Shown piece after piece: positions 1 through 9,890 of a stretch of DNA of 64,000 bases. The translations under genes were made by a program, and so were the position numbers. The stretch's first letter is position 1. Each line of letters starts with the position of its first letter. Below the pieces are notes generated by a model. The model had not been told where the DNA came from, did not search any database, and was given only the letters and a program-made list of their open reading frames with translations. This DNA comes from Osmia lignaria lignaria (lineage: Eukaryota > Arthropoda > Insecta > Hymenoptera > Megachilidae): assembly GCF_051020975.1 (NCBI RefSeq), contig NW_027478169.1, forward strand, positions 4,092,001-4,156,000. Reading direction: 5' to 3'.

Positions 1-230
1 CTTTGAGATAACTCTGCACTAGTGCGAGCCGCAAATGCCACTTCCAGCTTAGCTGTGCAGAAGAAGAACAACAAGAAGAAGAAATATCTCGAAATATGTC
101 CGTCAGGCCCCTTCCCTTGAGATAAATCTGCAAATATCTCGGAAACGAAGCGAGCTATGGCAAAATGTTAAGAGACCTTTTTTGTAGAGAATTATGTTTC
201 CTACTTTTTATGTTCTATGATATTTTTTGA
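1..230. repeat. Truncated monomer at left window edge (M0)
   Basis: The last 230 bp of a monomer, beginning at CTTTGAGATAACTCTGCA. The missing 92 bp lie beyond the window. It has the SpeI-type body (CACTAGTGCGAGCCGC) and a TTATG...CTACTTTTT tail, then joins M1 in register. It shows the array continues to the left. Confidence 0.97.
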
Positions 231-565
231 TCAGACGCGTAGTTCTCGAGATATATCAAGATATTTAAAAGTTCCGAAGCCGCACCAACATAATAGAGAT
301 ACAGAAACACCGTGGCTCCTTTCTTTGAGATAACTCTGCACTAGTGCGAGCTGCAAATGCCACTTCCAGCTTAGCTGTGCAGAAGAAGAACAACAAGAAG
401 AAGAAATATCTCGAAATATGTCCGTCAGGCCCCTTCCCTTGAGATAAATCTGCAAATATCTCGGAAACGAAGCGAGCTATGGCAAAATGTTAAGAGACCT
501 TTTTTGTAGAGAATTATGTTTCCTACAATTTATGTTCTATGATATTTTTTGATCAGATGCGTAGT

Positions 566-579
566 TCTCGAGATATATC
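566..579. repeat. Overlapping 8-bp palindromes TCTCGAGA and GATATATC (head B)
   Basis: TCTCGAGA (566-573) and GATATATC (572-579) are both perfect palindromes and share two bases. The first contains an XhoI site, CTCGAG. The pair recurs in nearly every head-B monomer. In head A the first becomes TTTCGAGA, losing symmetry, while GATATATC remains. Such short dyads could be protein-binding sites; this is inference only. Confidence 0.85.
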
Positions 580-659
580 AAGATATTTAAAAGTTCCGAA
601 GCCGCACCAACATAATAGAGATACAGAAACACCGTGGCCCCTTTCTTTGAGATAACTCT

Positions 660-669
660 GCACTAGTGC
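660..669. repeat. Perfect 10-bp palindrome GCACTAGTGC (SpeI site), body-class marker
   Basis: GCACTAGTGC is self-complementary and contains ACTAGT. One substitution to GCACTATTGC breaks it and defines the alternative body class, usually linked to GAGCTGC instead of GAGCCGC a few bases on. The intact palindrome is present in nearly all copies left of 5383 and in few copies right of 47 kb. Occasional variants are GCACCAGTGC (6993, 7315, 9247, 9569) and GCCCTAGTGC (58498, 61074). Confidence 0.9.
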
Positions 670-688
670 GAGCCGCAAATGCCACTTC

Positions 689-699
689 CAGCTTAGCTG
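689..699. repeat. Inverted repeat CAGCT-T-AGCTG
   Basis: A perfect 5-bp inverted repeat with a one-base spacer, present in nearly all monomers. Variants include CAGCTGAGCTG (4417, 7959), CAGCTCAGCTG (10213, 59142, 60108, 61718), CAGGTTAGCTG (22771, 24703, 38221) and CAGTTTAGCTG (several head-A copies). The last two break the symmetry. No function can be assigned. Confidence 0.75.
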
Positions 700-703
700 T
701 GCA

Positions 704-727
704 GAAGAAGAACAACAAGAAGAAGAA
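704..727. repeat. (GAA)3(CAA)2(GAA)3 triplet tract
   Basis: Eight purine-rich triplets in the middle of each monomer. This is the only place where any monomer changes length: six copies have (GAA)2 in the first run. Substitution variants include GAGGAA for GAAGAA in many GAGCTGAA-type copies, GAAGAGG before AAATATC in one lineage (21483, 27601 and relatives) and GAAAAAA in another (27279, 40797, 42407, 44017 and others). Loss of a triplet fits replication slippage. Confidence 0.9.
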
Positions 728-786
728 ATATCTCGAAATATGTCCGTCAGGCCCCTTCCCTTGAGATAAATCTGCAAATATCTCGG
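726..786. repeat. Inverted copies of the (T)CGAGATAT head motif
   Basis: AATATCTCGA (727-736) is the exact reverse complement of TCGAGATATT found in head A (900-909 of the next monomer), and AAATATCTCGG (776-786) contains the reverse complement of CGAGATATTT. Each monomer therefore carries two forward and two reverse versions of a roughly 10-bp motif. Within one monomer the head copy and the first reverse copy lie about 150-160 bp apart end to end. The arrangement could form imperfect hairpins or bind a dimeric protein; both are inference. Confidence 0.7.
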
Positions 787-820
787 AAACGAAGCGAGCT
801 ATGGCAAAATGTTAAGAGAC

Positions 821-872
821 CTTTTTTGTAGAGAATTATGTTTCCTACAATTTATGTTCTATGATATTTTTT
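821..872. repeat. T-rich tail with invariant T6 runs
   Basis: This AT-rich segment joins one monomer to the next, with T6 at 822-827 and again just before the TGATCA boundary. Two tail types occur: TTATGTTTCCTACAATTT, usually before head A, and TTAAGTTTCCTACTTTTT, usually before head B. Run lengths do not vary by insertion or deletion in any monomer I read. Changes such as ACTTTTTTTG arise by substitution. T-tracts can bend DNA, but no transcription signal is evident. Confidence 0.75.
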
Positions 873-874
873 GA

Positions 875-1196
875 TCAGAAGCGTAGTTTTCGAGATATAT
901 CGAGATATTTAAAAGTTCCGAAGCCGCACCAACATAATAGAGATACAGAAACACCGTGGCCCCTTTCTTTGAGATAACTCTGCACTAGTGCGAGCCGCAA
1001 ATGCCACTTCCAGCTTAGCTGTGCAGAAGAAGAACAACAAGAAGAAGAAATATCTCGAAATATGTCCGTCAGGCCCATTCCCTTGAGATAAATCTGCAAA
1101 TATCTCGGAAACGAAGCGAGCTATGGCAAAATGTTAAGAGACCTTTTTTGTAGAGAATTAAGATTCCTACTTTTTATGTTCTATGATATTTTTTGA
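875..1196. repeat. Reference monomer M3 (head A)
   Basis: The reference for the second head type. It begins TCAGAAGCGTAG, then TTTTCGAGATATATCGAG, where head B has TTCTCGAG...ATCAAG. It follows a tail reading TTATGTTTCCTACAATTT. In roughly the first 6 kb, A and B heads alternate almost strictly (M2 B, M3 A, M4 B, M5 A and so on), so an older 644-bp A/B dimer probably underlies the array. Further right the alternation is often broken by runs of A (22771-23736) or B heads. This copy and M7 share a private CCCATTCCC where most copies read CCCCTTCCC. Confidence 0.9.
890..909. repeat. Tandem decamers TCGAGATATA/TCGAGATATT (head A)
   Basis: Two 10-bp units lie head to tail and differ only in the last base, giving a one-helical-turn repeat. 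In head B the second unit is TCAAGATATT. A subset of head-A copies has a C in the first unit (GAGATACATCGAG), for example at 17297, 22771, 23093, 23415, 36289 and 38221. Another set has GAGGTATATCGAG (18907, 20839, 30818 and others). Confidence 0.8.
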
Positions 1197-3022
1197 TCAG
1201 ATGCGTAGTTCTCGAGATATATCAAGATATTTAAAAGTTACGAAGCCGCACCAACATAATAGGGATACAGAAACACCGTAGCCCCTTTCTTTGAGATAAC
1301 TCTGCACTAGTGCGAGCCGCAAATGCCACTTCCAGCTTAGCTGTGCAGAAGAAGAACAACAAGAAGAAGAAATATCTCGAAATATGTCCGTCAGGCCCCT
1401 TCCCTTGAGATAAATCTGCAAATATCTCGGAAACGAAGCGAGCTATCGCAAAATGTTAAGAGACCTTTTTTGTATAGAATTATGTTTCCTACAATTTATG
1501 TTCTACGATATTTTTTGATCAGAAGCGTAGTTTTCGAGATATATCGAGATATTTAAAAGTTCCGAAGCCGCACCAACATAATAGAGATACAGAAACACCG
1601 TGGCCCCTTTCTTTGAGATAACTCTGCACTAGTGCGAGCTGCAAATGCCACTTCCAGCTTAGCTGTGCAGAAGAAGAACAACAAGAAGAAGAAATATCTC
1701 GAAATATGTCCGTCAGGCCCCTTCCCTTGAGATAAATCTGCAAATATCTCGGAAACGAAGCGAGCTATGGCAAAATGTTAAGAGACCTTTTTTGTAGAGA
1801 ATTATGTTTCCTACAATTTATGTTCTATGATATTTTTTGATCAGATGCGTAGTTCTCGAGATATATCAAGATATTTAAAAGTTCCGAAGCCGCACCAACA
1901 TAATAGAGATACAGAAACACCGTGGCCCCTTTCTTTGAGATAACTCTGCACTAGTGCGAGCCGCAAATGCCACTTCCAGCTTAGCTGTGCAGAAGAAGAA
2001 CAACAAGAAGAAGAAATATCTCGAAATATGTCCGTCAGGCCCCTTCCCTTGAGATAAATCTGCAAATATCTCGGAAACGAAGCGAGCTATGGCAAAATGT
2101 TAAGAGACCTTTTTTGTAGAGAATTATGTTTCCTACAATTTATGTTCTATGATATTTTTTGATCAGAAGCGTAGTTTTCGAGATATATCGAGATATTTAA
2201 AAGTTCCGAAGCCGCACCAACATAATAGAGATACAGAAACACCGTGGCCCCTTTCTTTGAGATAACTCTGCACTAGTGCGAGCCGCAAATGCCACTTCCA
2301 GCTTAGCTGTGCAGAAGAAGAACAACAAGAAGAAGAAATATCTCGAAATATGTCCGTCAGGCCCATTCCCTTGAGATAAATCTGCAAATATCTCGGAAAC
2401 GAAGCGAGCTATGGCAAAATGTTAAGAGACCTTTTTTGTAGAGAATTAAGATTCCTACTTTTTATGTTCTATGATATTTTTTGATCAGATGCGTAGTTCT
2501 CGAGATATATCAAGATATTTAAAAGTTACGAAGCCGCACCAACATAATAGGGATACAGAAACACCGTAGCCCCTTTCTTTGAGATAACTCTGCACTAGTG
2601 CGAGCCGCAAATGCCACTTCCAGCTTAGCTGTGCAGAAGAAGAACAACAAGAAGAAGAAATATCTCGAAATATGTCCGTCAGGCCCCTTCCCTTGAGATA
2701 AATCTGCAAATATCTCGGAAACGAAGCGAGCTATCGCAAAATGTTAAGAGACCTTTTTTGTATAGAATTATGTTTCCTACAATTTATGTTCTACGATATT
2801 TTTTGATCAGAAGCGTAGTTTTCGAGATATATCGAGATATTTAAAAGTTCCGAAGCCGCACCAACATAATAGAGATACAGAAACACCGTGGCCCCTTTCT
2901 TTGAGATAACTCTGCACTAGTGCGAGCTGCAAATGCCACTTCCAGCTTAGCTGTGCAGAAGAAGAACAACAAGAAGAAGAAATATCTCGAAATATGTCCG
3001 TCAGGCCCCTTCCCTTGAGATA

Positions 3023-5382
3023 CATCTGCAAATATCTCGGAAACGAAGCGAGCTATGGCAAAATGTTAAGAGACCTTTTTTGTAGAGAATTAAGTTTCCT
3101 ACTTTTCATGTTCTATGATATTTTTTGATCAGATGCGTAGTTCTCGAGATATATCAAGATATTTAAAAGTTCCGAAGCCGCACCAACATAATAGAGATAC
3201 AGAAACACCGTGGCCCCTTTCTTTGAGATAACTCTGCACTAGTGCGAGCCGCAAATGCCACTTCCAGCTTAGCTGTGCAGAAGAAGAACAACAAGAAGAA
3301 GAAATATCTCGAAATATGTCCGTCAGGCCCCTTCCCTTGAGATAAATCTGCAAATATCTCGGAAACGAAGCGAGCTATCGCAAAATGTTAAGAGACCTTT
3401 TTTATAGAGAATTATGTTTCCTACAATTTATGTTCTACGATATTTTTTGATCAGAAGCGTAGTATTCGAGATATATCGAGATATTTAAAAGTTCCGAAGC
3501 CGCACCAACATAATAGAGATACAGAAACACCGTGGCCCCTTTCTTTGAGATAACTCTGCACTAGTGCGAGCTGCAAATGCCACTTCCAGCTTAGCTGTGC
3601 AGAAGAAGAACAACAAGAAGAAGAAATATCTCGAAATATGTCCGTCAGGCCCCTTCCCTTGAGATAAATCTGCAAATATCTCGGAAACGAAGCGAGCTAT
3701 GGCAAAATGTTAAGAGACCTTTTTTGTAGAGAATTATGTTTCCTACAATTTATGTTCTATGATATTTTTTGATCAGAAGCGTAGTTTTCGAGATATATCG
3801 AGATATTTAAAAGTTCCGAAGCCGCACCAACATAATAGGGATACAGAAACACCGTGGCCCCTTTCTTTGAGATAACTCTGCACTAGTGCGAGCCGCAAAT
3901 GCCACTTCCAGCTTAGCTGTGCAGAAGAAGAACAACAAGAAGAAGAAATATCTCGAAATATGTCCGTCAGGCCCCTTGCCTTGAGATAAATCTGCAAATA
4001 TCTCGGAAACGAAGAGAGCTATGGCAAAATGTTAGGAGACCTTTTTTGTAGAGAATTAAGTTTCCTACTTTTCATGTTCTATGATATTTTTTGATCAGAT
4101 GCGTAGTTCTCGAGATATATCAAGATATTTAAAAGTTCCGAAGCCGCACCAACATAATAGAGATACAGAAACACCGTGGCCCCTTTCTTTGAGATAACTC
4201 TGCACTATTGCGAGCTGTAAATGCCACTTCCAGCTTAGCTGTGCAGAAGAAGAACAACAAGAAGAAGAAATATCTCGAAATATGTCCGTCAGGCCCCTTC
4301 CCTTGAGATATATCTGCAAATATCTCGGAAACGAAGCGAGCTATGGCAAAATGTTAAGAGACCTTTTTTGTAGAGAATTATGTTTCCTACAATTTACGTT
4401 CTATGATATTTTTTGATCAGAAGCGTAGTTTTCGAGATATATCGAGATATTTAAAAGTTCCGAAGCCGCACCAACATAATAGAGATACAGAAACACCGTG
4501 GCCCCTTTCTTTGAGATAACTCTGCACTAGTGCGAGCCGCAAATGCCACTTCCAGCTGAGCTGTGCAGAAGAAGAACAACAAGAAGAAGAAATATCTCGA
4601 AATATGTCCGTCAGGCCCCTTCCCTTCAGATAAATCTGCAAATATCTCGGAAACGAAGCGACCTATGGCAAAATGTTAAGAGACCTTTTTTGTAGAGAAT
4701 TAAGTTTCCTACTCTTTATGTTCTATGATATTTTTTGATCAGATGCGTAGTTCTCGAGATATATCAGGATATTTAAAAGTTCCGAAGCCGCACCAACATA
4801 ATAGGGATACAGAAACACCGTGGCCCCTTTCTTTGAGATAACTCTGCACTAGTGCGAGCCGCAAATGCCACTTCCAGCTTAGCTGTGCAGAAGAAGAACA
4901 ACAAGAAGAAGAAATATCTCGAAATATGTCCGTCAGGCCCCTTCCCTTGAGATAAATCTGCAAATATCTCGGCAACGAAGCGAGCTATCGCAAAATGTTA
5001 AGAGACCTTTTTTGTATAGAATTATGTTTCCTACAATTTATGTTCTATGATATTTTTTGATCAGAAGCGTAGTTTTCGAGATATATCGAGATATTTAAAA
5101 GTTCCGAAGCCGCACCAACATAATAGAGATACAGAAACACCGTGGCCCATTTCGGTGAGATAACTCTGCACTAGTGCGAGCTGCAAATGCCACTTCCAGC
5201 TTAGCTGTGCAGAAGAAGAACAACAAGAAGAAGAAATATCTCGAAATATGTCCGTCAGGCCCCTTCCCTTGAGATAAATCTGCAAATATCTCGGAAACGA
5301 AGCGAGCTATGGCAAAATGTTAAGCGACCTTTTTTGTAGAGAATTAAGTTTCCTACATTTTATGTTCTATGATATTTTTTGA
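3023..5382. repeat. Irregular A/B dimer zone (M9 tail to M16)
   Basis: Seven complete monomers with mostly alternating B and A heads, no clean higher-order repeat, and single-copy substitutions (AGTATTCG at 3451, GCCCCTTGCC at 3773, GTGAGATA near 5155). The pair 'CTATCGC tail then head A with GAGCTGC' recurs at 3129-3772 and 4739-5382 and relates this zone to the four-monomer block. The first TATTGCG-type body appears at 4095. M13-M14 (4095-4738) resemble M24-M25 (7637-8280), sharing GAGCTGTAAATG, a TTACGTTC tail and CAGCTGAGCTG. Confidence 0.75.
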
Positions 5383-6992
5383 TCAGATGCGTAGTTCTCG
5401 AGATATATCAAGATATTTAAAAGTTCCGAAGCCGCACCAACATAATAGAGATACAGAAACACCGTGGCCCCTTTCTTTGAGATAACTCTGCACTATTGCG
5501 AGCTGCAAATGCCACTTCCAGCTTAGCTGTGCAGAGGAAGAACAACAAGAAGAAGAAATATCTCGAAATATGTCCGTCAGGCCAGTTCCTTTGAGCTGAA
5601 TCTGCAAATATCTCGGAAACGAAGCGAGCTATGGCAAAATGTTAAGAGACGTTTTTTGTAGAGAATTATGTTTCCTACAATTTATGTTCTATGATATTTT
5701 TTGATCAGAAGCGTAGTTTTCGAGATATATCGAGATATTTAAAAGTTCCGAAGACGCACCAACATAATAGAGATACAGAAACACCGTGGCCCCTTTCTTT
5801 GAGATAACTGTGCACTAGTGCGAGCCGCAAATGCCACTTCCAGCTTAGCTGTGCAGAAGAAGAACAACAAGAAGAAGAAATATCTCGAAATATGTCCGTC
5901 AGGCCCCTTCCCTTGAGATATATCTGCAAATATCTCGGAAACGAAGCGAGCTATGGCGAAATGTTAAGAGACCTTTTTTGTAGAGAATTAAGTTTCCTAC
6001 TTTTTATCTAGTATGATATTTTTTGATCAGATGCGTAGTTCTCGAGATATATCAAGATATTTAAAAGTTCCGAAGCCGCACCAACATAATAGAGATACAG
6101 AAACACCGTGGCCCCTTTCTTTGGGATAACTCTGCACTATTGCGAGCTGCAAATGCCACTTCCAGCTTAGCTGTGCAGAAGAAGAACAACAAGAAGAAGA
6201 AATATCTCGAAATATGTCCGTCAGGCCACTTCCCTTGAGATAAATCTGCAAATATCTCGGAAACGAAGCGAGCTATGGCAAAATGTTAAGAGACCTTTTT
6301 TGTAGAGAATTAAGTTTCCTACTTTTTATGTTCGATGATATTTTTTGATCAGATGCCTAGTTCTCGAGATATATCGAGATATTTAAAAGTTCCGAAGACG
6401 CACCAACATAATAGAGATACAGAAACACCGTGGCCCCTTTCTTTGAGATAACTGTGCACTAGTGCGAGCCGCAAATGCCACTTCCAGCTTAGCTGTGCAG
6501 AAGAAGAACAACAAGAAGAAGAAATATCTCGAAATATGTCCGTCAGGCCCCTTCCCTTGAGATAAATATGCAAATATCTCGGAAACGAAGCGAGCAATGG
6601 CAAAATGTTAAGAGACCTTTTTTGTAGAGAATTAAGTTTCCTGCTTTTTATGTTCTATGATATTTTTTGATCAGATGCGTAGTTCTCGAGATATATCAAG
6701 ATATTTAAAAGTTCCGAAGCCGCACCAACATAATAGAGATACAGAAACACCGTGGCCCCTTTCTTTGAGATAACTCTGCACTATTGCGAGCTGCAAATGC
6801 CACTTCCAGCTTAGCTGTGCAGAGGAAGAACAACAAGAAGAAGAAATATCTCGAAATATGTCCGTCAGGCCAGTTCCTTTGAGCTGAATCTGCAAATATC
6901 TCGGAAACGAAGCGAGCTATGGCAAAATGTTAAGAGACGTTTTTTGTAGAGAATTATGTTTCCTACAATTTATGTTCTATGATATTTTTTGA

Positions 6993-7636
6993 TCAGAAGC
7001 GTAGTTTTCGAGATATATCGAGGTATTTAAAAGTTCCGAAGACGCACCAACATAATAGAGATACAGAAACACCGTGGCCCCTTTCTTTGAGATAACTGTG
7101 CACCAGTGCGAGCCGCAAATGCCACTTCCAGCTTAGCTGTGCAGAAGAAGAACAACAAGAAGAAGAAATATCTCGAAATATGTCCGTCAGGCCCCTTCCC
7201 TTGAGATATATCTGCAAATATCTCGGAAACGAAGCGAGCTATGGCAAAATGTTAAGAGACGTTTTTTGTAGAGAATTATGTTTCCTACAATTTATGTTCT
7301 ATGATATTTTTTGATCAGAAGCGTAGTTTTCGAGATATATCGAGATATTTAAAAGTTCCGAAGACGCACCAACATAATAGAGATACAGAAACACCGTGGC
7401 CCCTTTCTTTGAGATAACTGTGCACCAGTGCGAGCCGCAAATGCCACTTCCAGCTTAGCTGTGCAGAAGAAGAACAACAAGAAGAAGAAATATCTCGAAA
7501 TATGTCCGTCAGGCCCCTTCCCTTGAGATATATCTGCAAATATCTCGGAAACGAAGCGAGCTATGGCAAAATGTTAAGAGACCGTTTTTGTAGAGAATTA
7601 TGTTTCCTACTTTTTATGTTCTATGATATTTTTTGA
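6993..7636. repeat. Near-identical tandem doublet (M22-M23)
   Basis: Two consecutive head-A monomers share GAAGACGCACC, AACTGTGCACCAGTGC and GATATATCTGC, and differ in the body at GAGGTATTT versus GAGATATTT. The doublet breaks A/B alternation and was itself copied to 9247-9890. A single-monomer duplication before the seven-monomer duplication explains both. Confidence 0.75.
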
Positions 7637-7958
7637 TCAGACGCGTAGTTCTCGAGATATATCAAGATATTTAAAAGTTCCGAAGCCGCACCAACATAAT
7701 AGAGATACAGAAACACCGTGGCCCCTTTCTTTGAGATAACTCTGCACTATTGCGAGCTGTAAATGCCACTTCCAGCTTAGCTGTGCAGAAGAAGAACAAC
7801 AAGAAGAAGAAATATCTCGAAATATGTCCGTCAGGCCCCTTCCCTTGAGATATATCTGCAAATATCTCGGAAACGAAGCGAGCTATGGCAAAATGTTAAG
7901 AGACCTTTTTTGTAGAGAATTATGTTTCCTACAATTTACGTTCTATGATATTTTTTGA

Positions 7959-8280
7959 TCAGAAGCGTAGTTTTCGAGATATATCGAGATATTTAAAAGT
8001 TCCGAAGCCGCACCAACATAATAGAGATACAGAAACACCGTGGCCCCTTTCTTTGAGATAACTCTGCACTAGTGCGAGCCGCAAATGCCACTTCCAGCTG
8101 AGCTGTGCAGAAGAAGAACAACAAGAAGAAGAAATATCTCGAAATATGTCCGTCAGGCCCCTTCCCTTGAGATATATCTGCAAATATCTCGGAAACGAAG
8201 CGAGCTATGGCGAAATGTTAAGAGACCTTTTTTGTAGAGAATTAAGTTTCCTACTTTTTATGTAGTATGATATTTTTTGA
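7959..8280. repeat. Chimeric monomer M25 at the seven-monomer duplication edge
   Basis: The left part matches M14 (4417), with CAGCTGAGCTG at 8096-8106. The right part matches M18 (5705), with TTGAGATATATC, GGCGAAATG and an unusual tail ending GTATGATATT. The switch lies between about 8106 and 8169. This is the product expected of in-register recombination between different array members, not drift in one lineage. Confidence 0.7.
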
Positions 8281-9890
8281 TCAGATGCGTAGTTCTCGAG
8301 ATATATCAAGATATTTAAAAGTTCCGAAGCCGCACCAACGTAATAGAGATACAGAAACACCGTGGCCCCTTTCTTTGGGATAACTCTGCACTATTGCGAG
8401 CTGCAAATGCCACTTCCAGCTTAGCTGTGCAGAAGAAGAACAACAAGAAGAAGAAATATCTCGAAATATGTCCGTCAGGCCACTTCCCTTGAGATAAATC
8501 TGCAAATATCTCGGAAACGAAGCGAGCTATGGCAAAATGTTAAGAGACCTTTTTTGTAGAGAATTAAGTTTCCTACTTTTTATGTTCGATGATATTTTTT
8601 GATCAGATGCCTAGTTCTCGATATATATCGAGATATTTAAAAGTTCCGAAGACGCACCAACATAATAGAGATACAGAAACACCGTGGCCCCTTTCTCTGA
8701 GATAACTGTGCACTAGTGCGAGCCGCAAATGCCACTTCCAGCTTAGCTGTGCAGAAGAAGAACAACAAGAAGAAGAAATATCTCGAAATATGTCCGTCAG
8801 GCCCCTTCCCTTGAGATAAATATGCAAATATCTCGGAAACGAAGCGAGCTATGGCAAAATGTTAAGAGACCTTTTTTGTAGAGAATTAAGTTTCCTGCTT
8901 TTTATGTTCTATGATATTTTTTGATCAGATGCGTAGTTCTCGAGATATATCAAGATATTTAAAAGTTCCGAAGCCGCACCAACATAATAGAGATACAGAA
9001 ACACCGTGGCCCCTTTCTTTGAGATAACTCTGCACTATTGCGAGCTGCAAATGCCACTTCCAGCTTAGCTGTGCAGAGGAAGAACAACAAGAAGAAGAAA
9101 TATCTCGAAATATGTCCGTCAGGCCAGTTCCTTTGAGCTGAATCTGCAAATATCTCGGAAACGAAGCGAGCTATGGCAAAATGTTAAGAGACGTTTTTTG
9201 TAGAGAATTATGTTTCCTACAATTTATGTTCTATGATATTTTTTGATCAGAAGCGTAGTTTTCGAGATATATCGAGATATTTAAAAGTTCCGAAGACGCA
9301 CCAACATAATAGAGATACAGAAACACCGTGGCCCCTTTCTTTGAGATAACTGTGCACCAGTGCGAGCCGCAAATGCCACTTCCAGCTTAGCTGTGCAGAA
9401 GAAGAACAACAAGAAGAAGAAATATCTCGAAATATGTCCGTCAGGCCCCTTCCCTTGAGATATATCTGCAAATATCTCGGAAACGAAGCGAGCTATGGCA
9501 AAATGTTAAGAGACGTTTTTTGTAGAGAATTATGTTTCCTACAATTTATGTTCTATGATATTTTTTGATCAGAAGCGTAGTTTTCGAGATATATCGAGAT
9601 ATTTAAAAGTTCCGAAGACGCACCAACATAATAGAGATACAGAAACACCGTGGCCCCTTTCTTTGAGATAACTGTGCACCAGTGCGAGCCGCAAATGCCA
9701 CTTCCAGCTTAGCTGTGCAGAAGAAGAACAACAAGAAGAAGAAATATCTCGAAATATGTCCGTCAGGCCCCTTCCCTTGAGATATATCTGCAAATATCTC
9801 GGAAACGAAGCGAGGTATGGCAAAATGTTAAGAGACCTTTTTTGTAGAGAATTAAGTTTCCTACTTTTTATGTTCTATGATATTTTTTGA

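Larger units (their letters stand above)
649..769. other. Two AGATAA (GATA-factor consensus-like) sites per monomer
   Basis: AGATAA occurs at 650-655 and 764-769, inside the two copies of the internal duplication, and matches the WGATAR consensus of GATA zinc-finger factors. The left site is kept in nearly all monomers; at 11501 and 13433 it reads AGTTAA. The right site is often changed to AGATAT or lost through GAGCTGAA. This is a six-base match, so any factor binding is inference. If bound, the array would hold several hundred sites and could act as a sink. Confidence 0.3.
638..776. repeat. Diverged 25-bp direct duplication inside each monomer, 114 bp apart
   Basis: Positions 638-662 (CCCCTTTCTTTGAGATAACT, then CTGCA) and 752-776 (CCCCTTCCCTTGAGATAAAT, then CTGCA) match at 22 of 25 bases. 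The mismatches are at the 7th, 9th and 19th bases. The same pair is present in most monomers, so the duplication predates array growth. In about 40 copies the right-hand element is altered to CCAGTTCCTTTGAGCTGAAT, which removes its GAGATA core. No equivalent offset was seen across the rest of the monomer, so the 322-bp unit is not a simple dimer. Confidence 0.85.
553..874. repeat. Reference monomer M2 (head B, SpeI-type body)
   Basis: A convenient 322-bp reference copy. In order: the TGATCA boundary (550-555), head B with overlapping palindromes (566-579), a GC-richer stretch (590-640), the first copy of an internal duplication (638-662), the palindrome GCACTAGTGC (660-669), the inverted repeat CAGCT-T-AGCTG (689-699), the GAA/CAA tract (704-727), TATCTCGAAATAT (729-741), the second copy of the duplication (752-776), TATCTCGGAAACG (779-791), and a T-rich tail with two T6 runs (821-872). 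I counted 66 C and 62 G (39.8% GC). Add multiples of 322 (minus 3 after each 319-bp copy) to find these landmarks in other monomers. Head B defines most even-numbered copies near the left edge. Confidence 0.95.
318..3022. repeat. Four-monomer higher-order repeat, 1288 bp, about two copies
   Basis: Positions 318-1734 match 1606-3022 with no mismatch seen, an offset of exactly four monomers. The diagnostic order is head B (553/1841), head A with CCCATTCCC (875/2163), head B with GTTACGAAG, GGGATAC and CCGTAGCC plus a CTATCGCAAAATG tail (1197/2485), then head A with GAGCTGC (1519/2807). M1 differs from M5 only before 318 (GGCTCC at 317, and its head). Identity over more than 1.4 kb inside an array diverged by several percent means a recent event. 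Confidence 0.9.
5383..9890. repeat. Seven-monomer (2254-bp) duplication zone
   Basis: M19-M23 (6027-7636) and M26-M30 (8281-9890) are copies at a seven-monomer offset. They share TTTGGGATAACT, GATGCCTAG with AAATATGCAAAT, and a GAGCTGAA-type copy followed by two near-identical head-A monomers carrying GAAGACGCACC and GCACCAGTGC. I saw a handful of differences: CAACGTAATAG at 8339, TCGATATATATCG at 8618, TTCTCTGAG near 8696, GAGCAATGG at 6594 and GAGGTATTT near 7021. The first GAGCTGAA-type monomer of the window is at 5383. The upstream edge of the second copy is a chimera at 7959. Confidence 0.85.

Noticed and set aside
531..570. Hammerhead ribozyme, as found in some satellites
   Set aside because: The minus strand has CTGATCA near GGAAAC, but the catalytic core needs CTGANGA and a paired stem before GAAA. 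The essential G is C and no stem II pairing is evident.
704..727. GAA trinucleotide expansion
   Set aside because: The tract stays at eight triplets, interrupted by CAACAA, in all copies except six with seven. There is no expansion.
822..872. T6 runs as RNA polymerase III or intrinsic terminators
   Set aside because: No promoter boxes or upstream hairpin with a defined stem was found; runs of T alone in AT-rich satellite DNA are not evidence of termination.
875..908. CENP-B box in the head-A segment TTTTCGAGATATATCGAG
   Set aside because: It begins TTCG and has the central A, but the required CGGG block reads TCGA, with three of four bases wrong. No other position does better.
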